Shown piece after piece: positions 41,941 to 51,043 of a DNA stretch of 64,000 bases (the first letter of the stretch is position 1; each line of letters begins with the position of its first letter). Position numbers and translations under genes: made by a program. The notes beneath the pieces were generated by a model. It ran no database searches. It worked only from the letters and a program-made list of their open reading frames with translations, and was not told where the DNA came from. Source of the DNA: Microbacterium marinum (GTDB lineage: Bacteria; Actinomycetota; Actinomycetes; Actinomycetales; Microbacteriaceae); assembly GCF_014204835.1 (NCBI RefSeq), contig NZ_JACHMD010000001.1, positions 310,001-374,000 on the forward strand, given 5' to 3'.

Positions 41941-41990
41941 TTCTCAGATGAAGTGGCGGACAAATGGCGGATCCGCCATGTTCCTGAGAA
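41941..41990. promoter_or_regulatory. Nested inverted repeats upstream of the CBASS operon
   Basis: ATGGCGGATCCGCCAT at 41964-41979 is a perfect 16-bp palindrome. It is enclosed by TTCTCAG (41941-41947) and its complement CTGAGAA (41984-41990). It lies 140 bp before the nucleotidyltransferase gene in an otherwise empty 343-bp gap (41778-42120), so it may be an operator for the defence operon. Confidence 0.5.
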
Positions 41991-42120
41991 CGCTGCATGT
42001 AGTCGGACGTGAGGGCGCCGAGTATGCGGGACGAGAGACGGCGACTCTTCCGCAAGATGTCCGAGGTCGGCCGTACGCTGAATCAGCGCCCGCACCCGGG
42101 CCGCTGGGGAGAGGTGCTCC

Positions 42121-43077
42121 ATGACGGTTCTCGAGTCTTTCGCTACCCTGCAGTCGGTTGTCGACGCGGATGTGAAGGTCGTGCAGATTGCCCGTGACCG
42201 TCGCGACACCTTCACGTCCGCGTTGCTGACCGCGCCGGATGTGAAGGTGGTGTGGGGGTCGGGTTCGCTCGCCCGCAGCACCCAGCTGCAGCCGGTGCAT
42301 GATGTGGATCTCGTGGTCGAGTTCGATCAGGACGAGCACCCGGACTGGGGCGAGGACGGGGGCTCTGCCGAAGAGGCGATCGAGCGTTGCCATGATCTGG
42401 TGAACGATCTCCTCTCCGTGTCCCACGGATCGCGCGCGCAGCTGGTGCGCCTGATCCGCACCGCCGACCGCAATCGCGCCGCGAAGTGTTTCGTCGATCC
42501 GCCGGAGCAGGACAACGCGTTCACTGTCGATGTGATGCCAGCGTTGCGACGTCCGGACGGGATCCTGATCCCGTTCAAGAAGGAGGAGCGCTGGTCGCTC
42601 GCAGACCCTGAGTACCTCATCAACGAGGTCGCACGGCGGCAGCAGGACTGGTCGTTGTTTCGCCCGCTGGTCCGGGTCCTCAAGTACTGGTCGCGTCAGC
42701 ATGAAGATGTGACCGGCACGGTCAAGTCGCTCGTGATGGAGGTTCTCGCGTTGGACTGCCTGTCGGTGAGCAACAACCGACCCGAGGCGTTGAAGAACTT
42801 CTTCGTCAACGCCTCGACGCACTCCTTGCGCGTTGAAGATCCCGCGGAGCTCTCCGGGTTGATCCAGCCGAGTCTGGACGTGGCCGGTCTGCGCAGGTCC
42901 CTAGAGGATGCAGCAGCTGACGCCGTCGCGGCGCTTCGGGCCGTCGCCTCCAATGATCAGCCGGCCGCGACACGTCACTGGCAGTCCGTCTTCGGGACTG
43001 CGTTCCCGCTCGTACTGCCTCCCGGTGGAGCGGGAGAGACTGGGCCGCGTCCGGTTCGCGATTCCCCGCAGGGCTGA
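42121..43077 (+). CDS. CD-NTase-type nucleotidyltransferase (CBASS oligonucleotide cyclase)
   Basis: 318 aa. Pol-beta-like active site: GSGSLARST at residues 46-54, HDVDLVV with Asp 61 and Asp 63, and the third Asp 137 in FTVDVMPAL. The C-terminal helical OAS-type half follows (SLFRPLVRVLKYWSRQ). These enzymes make a cyclic di- or trinucleotide on phage infection. It is the first gene of a five-gene set with E2-like, E1-like and JAB proteins, which marks a type II-like CBASS. The C-terminal tail is long and polar. Confidence 0.9.
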   Translation: MTVLESFATLQSVVDADVKVVQIARDRRDTFTSALLTAPDVKVVWGSGSLARSTQLQPVHDVDLVVEFDQDEHPDWGEDGGSAEEAIERCHDLVNDLLSVSHGSRAQLVRLIRTADRNRAAKCFVDPPEQDNAFTVDVMPALRRPDGILIPFKKEERWSLADPEYLINEVARRQQDWSLFRPLVRVLKYWSRQHEDVTGTVKSLVMEVLALDCLSVSNNRPEALKNFFVNASTHSLRVEDPAELSGLIQPSLDVAGLRRSLEDAAADAVAALRAVASNDQPAATRHWQSVFGTAFPLVLPPGGAGETGPRPVRDSPQG

Positions 43078-43079
43078 CC

Positions 43080-43586
43080 TTGATCCTCCGCAGCTGGTGG
43101 GAGGATGACCCGGGTCGTCTCGCGCAGGAGATCGACGACATCGGTTCGGTGGCCCCCGCCCTCGAGTGGACGCCCGAAGGTGCCGGTCACTTCAGCGGCG
43201 CACTCCCGGTATGGCCATTCACACGACCCGAACCAGCCGGGCTGTCAAACCTCGTCGACCAGCCGCTGCGCGCGCGGGTCGCGTACGGGCACGGCTTCCC
43301 CGCGGTCCCACCAATCCTCTACCCTTTGGAACCGCAGCCCGACGTCACCCTGCGAAGCTTCACCCAGTACCACGTGCTCCCCAATGGCGGCCTCTGCCTG
43401 CTCCGTGATGCCGACCAGTGGGACCTCTTCTCGCGGACCAGCGATCTGATCCTGAAAGCGTCGGGATGGATGATCGAGTTCGCCCTGTTTCAGCGCGGCA
43501 AGATCCCGAACATGACAGTCAACGGCATCGTCACCGACGAGCAACTCGATCACTTGATCACCGCGACCGCGGAAGAGACAGCGTGA
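43080..43586 (+). CDS. E2-like (ubiquitin-conjugating-fold) protein of the CBASS operon
   Basis: 168 aa. The core reads GFPAVPPILYPLEPQPDVTL, then FTQYHVLPNGGLCLLRDADQ, where Cys 106 in the NGGLCL motif is the likely catalytic cysteine of bacterial E2-like domains. In most type II CBASS this domain is fused to the E1 domain in Cap2; here it is a separate gene. The TTG start lies 2 bp after the nucleotidyltransferase stop. Expected role: help conjugate the cyclase to a target and prime it. Confidence 0.83.
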   Translation: MILRSWWEDDPGRLAQEIDDIGSVAPALEWTPEGAGHFSGALPVWPFTRPEPAGLSNLVDQPLRARVAYGHGFPAVPPILYPLEPQPDVTLRSFTQYHVLPNGGLCLLRDADQWDLFSRTSDLILKASGWMIEFALFQRGKIPNMTVNGIVTDEQLDHLITATAEETA

Positions 43587-43599
43587 CCGAGCACAGCGC

Positions 43600-44889
43600 A
43601 TGAGTGGCGAGAACTGGCTGGTGCTGTTGCCCACCGAAGCGATGGAGGTCATCGACAAGTCGTACGCGTGGGGCAATCTCACCTGCCGTCTGTCCGCACC
43701 GGACAAGGCCGCCATAGTCGTCGCCCTCTCGAACGAAGACTCGGACCTCGTCCATCTCACGGAGGATCCCGACCACTTCCTCACGGTCGCCGACTTCAAT
43801 CGCGTCGGCCACTGGTACCGAGTGCCGGCGGACGCCGCGTTTTGCGCGTACCTTCTCACCCACCAACACGCGACAATGCCCTTCGACGCCTTCCAGACCC
43901 TCGTCCCGCAGGCGATCGCACCGCTTCCCGGCCAATGGCACATCGCCGTGACCTTCTGTCCCGACCCTCCGGAGATCCGCGATGGGGAACGGCTTCCGGC
44001 CTGGTCGGCGTGGACGATCTCGAACGACACCGTCCGCCCCATTTCTTTGGACATCCAGGACGGAACCCAGCATGTGACCGCCCTTGGAAGCCTCTGGCCA
44101 ACCAGCCTCCTCTCGACCTCGCGGGCGCTCCTGCTAGGCGCCGGCAGCATCGGAGGAGCCGCAGCCGAAGCACTCGCAAGCTACGGAGTTGGCCACATCG
44201 ACCTGGTCGATCCTGACAAGATCCTCTTCCACAACGTTCCCCGGCACGTCCTCGCTGCCGCGAGCGTTGGAATGTCCAAAGTGGATGGATTAAAGGCATC
44301 CCTGAACAGGCAGTGGCCGGAAAGCAACATCAGCCCATGGCCCATCGACCTCACCGCCAACGCCAACATCACCCGACCCCTGATTGACGCCGCCGACATC
44401 ATCATCTGCACCGTCGACGGAGTCGAACCCCGACGCGTCGCAAACTACCTTGCACGCCGTGCGGGCAAACCGATTGTGTTCGCCTGCGTCCTCGCCGACG
44501 GCAGATACGGAGAGATTCTGCGCATCCGTGCACTGCCCGAGGTCGGATGCCTCGACTGTCAGCGTCGATACATGCGCGACAACGGAATGATCGATCCCGA
44601 ACCGAGCCTGGACCGAGGCTACGGGGACGGCACCCGACACAACCCGATGACCGCAATAGGTGGAGACCTTCACCTCGTTGGGAGCATCGCAGCGAAAGTC
44701 GCCGTCGCGACTCTCTTGCAAAACGCCGGTGAAGTCGATCAGACCCTCACCGATGACAACCTCGTCATCGCCCTCCGCCCATCACCCGGCTACGCCGCCC
44801 CCTTCGATGCGCGACGAGCACTCCACCCGCACTGGTCCTCCGCGACGCCCCCTTACCCGGACTGCCCCGCATGCCATCGCCACCCGTGA
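43600..44889 (+). CDS. E1/ThiF-like adenylating protein of the CBASS operon
   Basis: 429 aa. The N-terminal 165 residues are a domain I do not recognise. The ThiF-type domain begins at about residue 175: LLLGAGSIGG (180-186), DLVDPDKILFHNVPRH (Arg 215), TVDGVEPRR (Asp 273), a candidate catalytic Cys 296 (FACVLADGRYGE) and two CxxC pairs for zinc (Cys 317/320 and 422/425). It should adenylate the C-terminus of the cyclase and pass it to the separate E2. Confidence 0.87.
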   Translation: MSGENWLVLLPTEAMEVIDKSYAWGNLTCRLSAPDKAAIVVALSNEDSDLVHLTEDPDHFLTVADFNRVGHWYRVPADAAFCAYLLTHQHATMPFDAFQTLVPQAIAPLPGQWHIAVTFCPDPPEIRDGERLPAWSAWTISNDTVRPISLDIQDGTQHVTALGSLWPTSLLSTSRALLLGAGSIGGAAAEALASYGVGHIDLVDPDKILFHNVPRHVLAAASVGMSKVDGLKASLNRQWPESNISPWPIDLTANANITRPLIDAADIIICTVDGVEPRRVANYLARRAGKPIVFACVLADGRYGEILRIRALPEVGCLDCQRRYMRDNGMIDPEPSLDRGYGDGTRHNPMTAIGGDLHLVGSIAAKVAVATLLQNAGEVDQTLTDDNLVIALRPSPGYAAPFDARRALHPHWSSATPPYPDCPACHRHP

Positions 44890-45407
44890 GCTGGACCGTC
44901 GGTATCACCCAGGGTGCGCTCACATCGATCAGAACGATCATCGCGAGAAGCGACCCCACGCTCGAAACCGGCGGTGCACTCTTCGGACACGAAAACGCCC
45001 TCGTCATTACATCCGCCTCCGCACCCGGTCCGAACGCCGTCCACCAACCCGGCTACTTCCTCCGTGACCTCGAATACACCCAACTCGCCGCGGACCGCGC
45101 CCACAAGGTCGACCGCTCACAATGGATCGGAGAATGGCACACCCATCCCAACGGTCCGCCAGAACCCAGCCCGCTGGATCTCAACACCTACATCTCCCAC
45201 CTCGTCGACTTGGAACTTCGCTTCCATCGATTCATCGCGCTTATTGGGTCACCGAATCCCCGCCCGCACCTGAGCGTATGGGTGCTCGCGCAATCGCCAG
45301 ACGGCATCGAACTCCACCGTGCCGCGCTCGCACTCACAGCAACCGATCAGGGCTCGCGGAACCAGATGCCACCCGGCGAAGCCACTGAAGTCCAACATCG
45401 AAGTTGA
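44886..45407 (+). CDS. JAB/JAMM-family isopeptidase (Cap3-like)
   Basis: About 173 aa. The JAMM metalloprotease motif is complete: a Glu in LETGGALFG, then GEWHTHPNGPPEPSPLDL with the HxH pair, Ser and Asp. It would remove the conjugate made by the E1/E2 pair. The GTG at 44886 overlaps the E1 stop by 4 bp; an ATG at 44871 in the same frame is the alternative and would overlap by 19 bp. Confidence 0.87.
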   Translation: MSWTVGITQGALTSIRTIIARSDPTLETGGALFGHENALVITSASAPGPNAVHQPGYFLRDLEYTQLAADRAHKVDRSQWIGEWHTHPNGPPEPSPLDLNTYISHLVDLELRFHRFIALIGSPNPRPHLSVWVLAQSPDGIELHRAALALTATDQGSRNQMPPGEATEVQHRS

Positions 45408-45572
45408 GGTTTCACCAGTACCGGCCGCTGCCCACATCATTGCTGACCGCTATGCGCGACGGGTAGAACTACGTCGTGGACCTACACAAAGCGCGTGGCG
45501 TCCGAACACGAACATTCGACACCATCCCCGCGGGCGATCTCCCAGCCGCGTCCATTGAAAGCGAGACCACCC

Positions 45573-46304
45573 ATGTCCGAACCGTTCGACCTTGCCAAGG
45601 CATATACGGCGAAGCAGGACCACATGCTCACAGGGCTGGGGCTCATGCCGCAGTTCACAGATCATCCCGGCACCAAGGGTGACGCCACCGAGGAGCAATG
45701 GGTCAGCGTGCTCCGGGAGTTTCTTCCCCAGCGATACGGGGTCGGGCCAATCTTCGCAATCGACTCCCTCGGGCAACAGAGCGGACAGATCGACATTGCG
45801 ATCTTCGATCGACAGTACTCGCCCCTTTTTTTCGAGCAGGGCGACGTCCGCTTCGTGCCGGTCGAGAGCTTGTACGCCGTTTGTGAGGTGAAGCCCAGAA
45901 TGAACAAGGAGAACCTCGACTACGCCCGGGACAAGGTCGCCAGCGTTCGCCGACTTCACCGCACCTCAGCGGAGATCCGGCATGCAGGCGGTACGTATCC
46001 AGCTCAGGATCCGGAAGCCAAGCCGATCCTGGGTGTCTTTCTCAGCACGGATCTTGATTGGGGAGATATCCGCGGTGCTGCAGCTGTGGGCTCGATCACC
46101 GAGCCTCAGCCCACGGGGCTCGATCTCGGCATTGCTGTCCGAGGAGGCGCCTTCGATCAGACTGACGGGGTCGCGTACTCCCCAGGAGGACAGGAACTGA
46201 TCTGGTTCGCGACGCGTCTGTATCGCGCACTTTCCCGGCTGGGAACAGCTCTAGCAATCGATCTGGATGCCTATTACGTTCCGCTGCAGTCCCCAGGCAG
46301 TTAG
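45573..46304 (+). CDS. DUF6602-like protein with PD-(D/E)XK-type motif, candidate CBASS effector
   Basis: 243 aa from ATG 45573. The core reads GQIDIAIFDRQYSPLFFEQG, then SLYAVCEVKPRMNKENLDYA: Asp 74 and E-V-K (105-107) have the spacing of PD-(D/E)XK nucleases. It lies 165 bp after the JAB gene on the same strand and no standard CBASS effector (phospholipase, NucC, SAVED, membrane pore) is present nearby. It is therefore the best effector candidate, but it could be independent. Confidence 0.65.
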   Translation: MSEPFDLAKAYTAKQDHMLTGLGLMPQFTDHPGTKGDATEEQWVSVLREFLPQRYGVGPIFAIDSLGQQSGQIDIAIFDRQYSPLFFEQGDVRFVPVESLYAVCEVKPRMNKENLDYARDKVASVRRLHRTSAEIRHAGGTYPAQDPEAKPILGVFLSTDLDWGDIRGAAAVGSITEPQPTGLDLGIAVRGGAFDQTDGVAYSPGGQELIWFATRLYRALSRLGTALAIDLDAYYVPLQSPGS

Positions 46305-46624
46305 GAAGCCGTGCGCTCGGCCGATGCGGCTTCCCGGTCGGCGGCGTAGCGTCGCGCGGCTTCCCACCAGTAGTTGTCACGGATCCGGTAGAGCAGGGTC
46401 CGCTCTCCGGGCACGCGTCCGACGAACTCAAGGAAGTGTGCGTCGCGGAGCTTGTGGATCAGTGGGTGGACGATGCTCCCCAACAGTCCAGTCGCTTCGA
46501 CGATCTGCTTGGGAGAGAAGGTGTCGCCTTCGAGGGCGGCGATCTCTATGACGACAGCGTTCATGTAGCTGTTGCCGAAGAACAGCCGCGACTCCGCTGG
46601 TGCGATCGGCTCCACTATCGTCAT
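46301..46624 (-). CDS. Winged-helix regulator
   Basis: 107 aa. Residues 35-75 read TFSPKQIVEATGLLGSIVHP then LIHKLRDAHFLEFVGRVPGE, a winged helix-turn-helix of the type with a C-terminal basic wing. Ends converge with 45573-46304 (4-bp overlap). Its start faces the tnsA promoter region, so it may control the transposition genes or the defence genes. Confidence 0.65.
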   Translation of the reverse strand: MTIVEPIAPAESRLFFGNSYMNAVVIEIAALEGDTFSPKQIVEATGLLGSIVHPLIHKLRDAHFLEFVGRVPGERTLLYRIRDNYWWEAARRYAADREAASAERTAS

Positions 46625-46696
46625 GCCCCGAGTTTCGCATACGTCACCGACGTCCGGCACGTGCGCGAGGTGATTCCGAGGCGACTTCCTTCCCGG

Positions 46697-46956
46697 TGTT
46701 GTCTATCTGACGTACACAACTTGATTCTGGTCGTTTCGAGAGTACAGTGAATGTGACATTCACTAGAACGTACGTCACGTAGTACGTAATTGACCGATTC
46801 GCAAGAGCAACTCGGTATGACGTGTGTTACGTATTCGTGGTGGTTTCGTGCATGGATGCACGCGTGTGTGGGCGCCCATGATGGCGACATGTTCACAAAC
46901 CGCCGGACCGCAGGGGCTGGTTCGTTTCCGTTGTCGTACCAGGGAGCGTCGGGGCT
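46697..46956. promoter_or_regulatory. Probable Tn7-like element end and tnsA promoter region
   Basis: This gap is less GC-rich and full of repeats: TGTTGTCTATCTGACGTACACAAC (46697-46720, 21/24 match to 38067-38090), the palindrome GTGAATGTGACATTCAC (46748-46764 region) and several TACGT/ACGTA copies (46770-46790, 46830-46840). In Tn7-like elements tnsA lies next to one end, which starts with TGT and holds several TnsB sites. I propose that this end begins at about 46697. Confidence 0.5.
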
Positions 46957-47676
46957 GTGACCGGGCTGGCGTCGACGGTTCAGATTCGCAGGTCAGACGA
47001 TCACGTCGATGTCATCGCCTTGAATGATGTTCGTCTTCGTCAGTTCGATACCGCGGTGCCGTGGCGGGAGTTTCGTTGGTACCGCAAGCAGCGACACTTC
47101 TCCGGCTCGTACTGGTCGGCGACGATGGAGGCCCCGGTGGGGTACGAGTCGCGGTTGGAGTATGTGAACCTGCTGCTGGCCGACTTCGACCCGCGGGTGG
47201 TGTGGATCCTCTCGCAGCCGTTTCTGCTCGACGGCGATGATCGCGGCACGCGCCGCAAGCACGTCCCGGATTACCTGTTCGTCCACGCCGATGAGTCGGG
47301 GTGCGTGGTTGATGTGAAGCCGGCTGAGAAGTTGTCACGCCCGAAAGTGCGCGATTCTCTGGGATGGTCGCGGCGCGTGATCGAGGGGCACGGCTGGGAG
47401 TACCGGGTGCAATCCGAGCCCGATCCTGTCGTGCTGGCGAACGTGCGGTTCCTCGCCGGGTATAGGCGGCGCTTCCAGTTCCTCGAGTCCGAAGTCGATG
47501 GCGCAGCAGAGTTGCTATCCACTCCGGTCACATTCGGCGAAGCGGTGCGAGCTGTCACGGCGATCACTGCCGATCCGCGATTGGCTCGGTCCGTTGTGTT
47601 GCACCTGATGTGGACGCGGCGCCTGCACACGGACCTCACCCGCGTGCTCGACATCACCAGCCTCCTGGAGACATGA
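46957..47676 (+). CDS. tnsA: TnsA-like endonuclease of a Tn7-like transposon
   Basis: 239 aa. The restriction-like active site is visible: Glu 64 or 68 in YESRLEYVNLLL, Asp 105 in KHVPDYLFV, and Asp 119/Lys 121 in VVDVKPAEK. TnsA cuts the 5' strands at the transposon ends, which lets the element excise cleanly. It is first in the order tnsA-tnsB-tnsC-tniQ, which is the known Tn7 order. The end of the element is expected just upstream. Confidence 0.87.
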   Translation: MTGLASTVQIRRSDDHVDVIALNDVRLRQFDTAVPWREFRWYRKQRHFSGSYWSATMEAPVGYESRLEYVNLLLADFDPRVVWILSQPFLLDGDDRGTRRKHVPDYLFVHADESGCVVDVKPAEKLSRPKVRDSLGWSRRVIEGHGWEYRVQSEPDPVVLANVRFLAGYRRRFQFLESEVDGAAELLSTPVTFGEAVRAVTAITADPRLARSVVLHLMWTRRLHTDLTRVLDITSLLET

Positions 47677-47732
47677 GTGTCGAGCGCGACGATCCACACA
47701 CCCGCAGATCAACGAGAAGGGAAACGCGTCCG

Positions 47733-49886
47733 ATGAAGAACACCTGGAAGGTCAGCCCGGGGGCCCAGATTGCCTACGACGGAAAGATGTGCACGGTCGC
47801 GGAGATCGGTGATGGCGCCGTCATCGTCCGCACCGCGGATGGGCGCACTCGCCGTCTCCGCATGATCGATGTGCTGCAACCGGAGTCGGAAGGCGGCAGA
47901 GTGCACGTGCCAGGCAGGGTGGGCGACGACGAGCAGACGCAACCTTTGATGCTTGTCTGGTCGGACGCAACCCAGTCCGCTCAGGCGGGTGCTCACCATC
48001 GGGCGGATCACGTCCGTGAGGTGCTCACGGGATACCGGTCGGGCAGTCGTGAGGTCGCCCGAGAGGGCGAGCCACGACTGGAGTACCACCCGCAACGGCC
48101 GCTCCGAGAGCGACAGAAGGCCAAGGCCAAAGAGCTCGACATAGGCCTACGGACCCTGGAGCGATGGGTCTCCCGGTATCGAGACACCGGGGAAGCGGGT
48201 CTCATCGATACCCGGATGTCACGGACGGGTGCGGCACTGACAAACTTCGACCCGCGGTGGGTTGACGCCGCGCGAACGATACTCGATGAGCAGGACGATC
48301 AGTCCAAGGTGCAGAAGAAGATCATCCTCGCCCGGATCCGCGCACGCATCGAGAGACTTCACGGCCCCGACGTCGTCACATTCCCGTCCACCGCCAGCGC
48401 ATACCGGGGCTTGGACGAGCTCACCCGCGGACGAGGCACTTTCGCGGGTTCCACGAAGGCAAAGAGATCGATCGCGAACCGGCCCGCCGCTCCCTACGGA
48501 CGGTTGACCGCGTCACGTCCCGGTGAGTTCGTACTTCTTGACACCACCCCACTGAATGTGTTCGCCGTCGCTCCGGTGACGGGCAAGTGGGTCTGCGCGG
48601 ACCTCACGGTCGCGATCGATCTCTACTCACGGTGCATTCTCGGGCTGCGCTTGACGCCAGGATCGACCAAGTCCATCGACGTGTCCGGTGTTCTCGTCGA
48701 AGCGATGCTGCCGTTCGACCTACCGGGCAGTTGGGATACCGCCGCTCGTGTCCCGTATCACGGCGTGCCTGACACGGTGCTCGTCGACCCCACCCGAACC
48801 GATGTCGCCCGTTTCACACGCGCCGGCATCTTGCCCGAGACGATCGTCGTGGACCACGGTCGCCCTTTCCTCTCCGAGCATGTCACCACCGCGTGCGCCC
48901 GACTGGGCATATCAATCCAGCCAGCCCGTATCTACCAGCCCACCGACAAGAGCCCGGTGGAGCGCTTCTTTCGCACTCTCGACTCTCTCCTGCAGGAGCT
49001 CCCCGGCTACAAGGGTGCGGACGTGTCGGGTCGTGGGGACGATGTTGAGGGTGAGGCGGTGTATACGGTTCCGCAGTTGGAGCAGATCATCCGCGAGTGG
49101 ATCGCGACGGTCTATCACCTCCGCCCGCATGAGTCGCTCGCCGATCCCAGCCTCCCGGGTGTGAAGTTGAGTCCGGCGCAGAAGTATGACCAGGGGCTCG
49201 CTGTCGCGGGTTCGCTGCGGATGCCGACGGACCGGAATGTGCTGTTGGAGCTGCTGCCGGTGGTGAAGCGTCAGTTCAACCACTATGGGGTGGAGATTCA
49301 CAATCTTCGCTACACGGGGGATTCGGTGGCGAAGTACCGCAACCGGGCCCGGTCGATCCACCGGGACACGGGCACGGAGTGGCCGTTCGTGGTGAACCCG
49401 GACGACCTGACGAAGATCTACTTCCACGACCCGGAGGATCACACCTGGCACACCCTGGAGTGGGAGCACAAGGACGCGTTCGACACCCCGTTCAGTTTGG
49501 ACGCGTTGGAGTATGCGAAGAAGATTGCGATCCGGCAGGGCCGCCCCTCGCAGGTCGATGATGTTGCCGCGCAGTTGCTCGAGGACTGGGGCGCGGGCCG
49601 AGGGTTGACACCGTCGGAGCGGCGGATGAGCGCCCGGATGGCGGCCCGCCTGGATGAGAAGAACCCCGATCCGGAAGGGGTGTGGTCGTTGCGGACGGTG
49701 CAACGGATGCTGGACGCAGAACTCACGGCCGGGTCGGACCTGGCGACGGAGCTGACCGGCGGGGTGAGGGATCCGAGGACACGGGTCGATGTGCCGGAGA
49801 CCGGAGATGATGACGACGAGGACGACATCGACGAGCCCACCATCCGTGGCGACTACCGCTTCGAGCCGATGGAGATGCTCCGATGA
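47733..49886 (+). CDS. tnsB: TnsB-like DDE transposase
   Basis: 717 aa, close to the usual size. The N-terminal HTH region has DIGLRTLERWVSRYRDTGEA. The DDE residues are Asp 270 (FVLLDTTPLNVF), Asp 374 (IVVDHGRPF) and Glu 410 (DKSPVERFF). The Mu-C-like domain follows. The ATG at 47733 follows GAGAAGGGA. An acidic tail (DDDDEDDIDEP) at the C-terminus may contact TnsC. Its stop overlaps the tnsC start by 4 bp. Confidence 0.92.
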   Translation: MKNTWKVSPGAQIAYDGKMCTVAEIGDGAVIVRTADGRTRRLRMIDVLQPESEGGRVHVPGRVGDDEQTQPLMLVWSDATQSAQAGAHHRADHVREVLTGYRSGSREVAREGEPRLEYHPQRPLRERQKAKAKELDIGLRTLERWVSRYRDTGEAGLIDTRMSRTGAALTNFDPRWVDAARTILDEQDDQSKVQKKIILARIRARIERLHGPDVVTFPSTASAYRGLDELTRGRGTFAGSTKAKRSIANRPAAPYGRLTASRPGEFVLLDTTPLNVFAVAPVTGKWVCADLTVAIDLYSRCILGLRLTPGSTKSIDVSGVLVEAMLPFDLPGSWDTAARVPYHGVPDTVLVDPTRTDVARFTRAGILPETIVVDHGRPFLSEHVTTACARLGISIQPARIYQPTDKSPVERFFRTLDSLLQELPGYKGADVSGRGDDVEGEAVYTVPQLEQIIREWIATVYHLRPHESLADPSLPGVKLSPAQKYDQGLAVAGSLRMPTDRNVLLELLPVVKRQFNHYGVEIHNLRYTGDSVAKYRNRARSIHRDTGTEWPFVVNPDDLTKIYFHDPEDHTWHTLEWEHKDAFDTPFSLDALEYAKKIAIRQGRPSQVDDVAAQLLEDWGAGRGLTPSERRMSARMAARLDEKNPDPEGVWSLRTVQRMLDAELTAGSDLATELTGGVRDPRTRVDVPETGDDDDEDDIDEPTIRGDYRFEPMEMLR

Positions 49887-51043
49887 CAACCACCCAGCCC
49901 CAGCCGCAGGCGGGAGCACGGCAGCGGAGCCTGTCCACCTACGAGGGGTGGAACGACTTCGCAGAACGCCCAGCCCGGACCCGTCCGGACACCCTCACGC
50001 TGAAGCGGCTGGCGGCGCTATCCACGCAGGAGCGTGTCGGGTATGACTTGGCGCGGCGTCAGTGGCACGCGAACATCCTGCTGCGCACCCGACAGGTGCA
50101 GGAGATCGAGTTGCAACTCGGCGACATCCTGGACTCGAACCTGCAAGACGCCGACCGGGTGAAGTCAGCGGCGGCGATCGACGCGCCGCCGGCGCTCGGG
50201 AAGTCCACGGTGGTGAACAACTTCGGTCGAGTGTTCCACCAGCAGCGGATCGCGGAGGCCGGGGAGTGGCTGGATCAGGACCGGGACGTGCGGCACCTGC
50301 CGGTGTGTCATGTGACGTTGACGGGCCGGCCGACGATCAAGGGTCTGCACATGATGATCCTCGGGTTCTACGCCCACCCCGCCACCGCCGGGATCCTGCA
50401 CCGCTCGATGGCGGGTAGAGATCTTGCCCGGGCAGCCGCGGAGTGCATCGAACGCCACGACACGCGCCTGGTGATCGTTGATGATCTCCACTTCCTGCGG
50501 ATGAATACCCGTGACGGGGTAGAGGTCGCGAACCAGTTGAAGTGGCTCTCGAATGAATACAACGCCACGTTCCTGTTCGCCGGTGTCGCCCTCCGCAAGC
50601 GGGGACTCGTCGGGGAGGGCCAGACCGGCGAAGGCGCAGCAATGGCGCAGACCTTCCGACGGTGGACAGTCCTCAGCCTGGAACCTTTCACCCTCGCCCA
50701 CAAACGCGGCCGCGATGAATGGGACCGGCTGCTGTTCGGCATCGACCAGGCCCTCGTGCTGACCGACGGGAGAGACGGGATGCTCGTCGACCTCTCGCGG
50801 TACCTGTTCGCCCGCACGACCGGGAACATCGGGTCGCTGATGGACCTGATCCGCCGCGGCGCATCGCGCGCAATCCGCACCGGCAGGGAACGCATCGATC
50901 GGGAGCTGCTCGATGATATTCGCATCGACGAGGGCGCCGAGACGGAACGTCGTGAGCTGGAGGCGAAGCTGGAACGGCAGCTTCGAAGCCAGAGAGCGGG
51001 CCGCCGCCGAAAGACCCAGGGTGGCGAGGTGGCAGCCGCATGA
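49883..51043 (+). CDS. tnsC: TnsC/TniB-like AAA ATPase
   Basis: 386 aa. The Walker A region is IDAPPALGKSTVVNNF (Lys 107), lacking the first Gly of the usual motif, and the Walker B is RLVIVDDLHFL (Asp 200/201). It links the target selector to the transposase and is ATP-regulated. The start and stop overlap tnsB and tniQ by 4 bp each, so the three proteins are translated together. Confidence 0.9.
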   Translation: MTTTQPQPQAGARQRSLSTYEGWNDFAERPARTRPDTLTLKRLAALSTQERVGYDLARRQWHANILLRTRQVQEIELQLGDILDSNLQDADRVKSAAAIDAPPALGKSTVVNNFGRVFHQQRIAEAGEWLDQDRDVRHLPVCHVTLTGRPTIKGLHMMILGFYAHPATAGILHRSMAGRDLARAAAECIERHDTRLVIVDDLHFLRMNTRDGVEVANQLKWLSNEYNATFLFAGVALRKRGLVGEGQTGEGAAMAQTFRRWTVLSLEPFTLAHKRGRDEWDRLLFGIDQALVLTDGRDGMLVDLSRYLFARTTGNIGSLMDLIRRGASRAIRTGRERIDRELLDDIRIDEGAETERRELEAKLERQLRSQRAGRRRKTQGGEVAAA

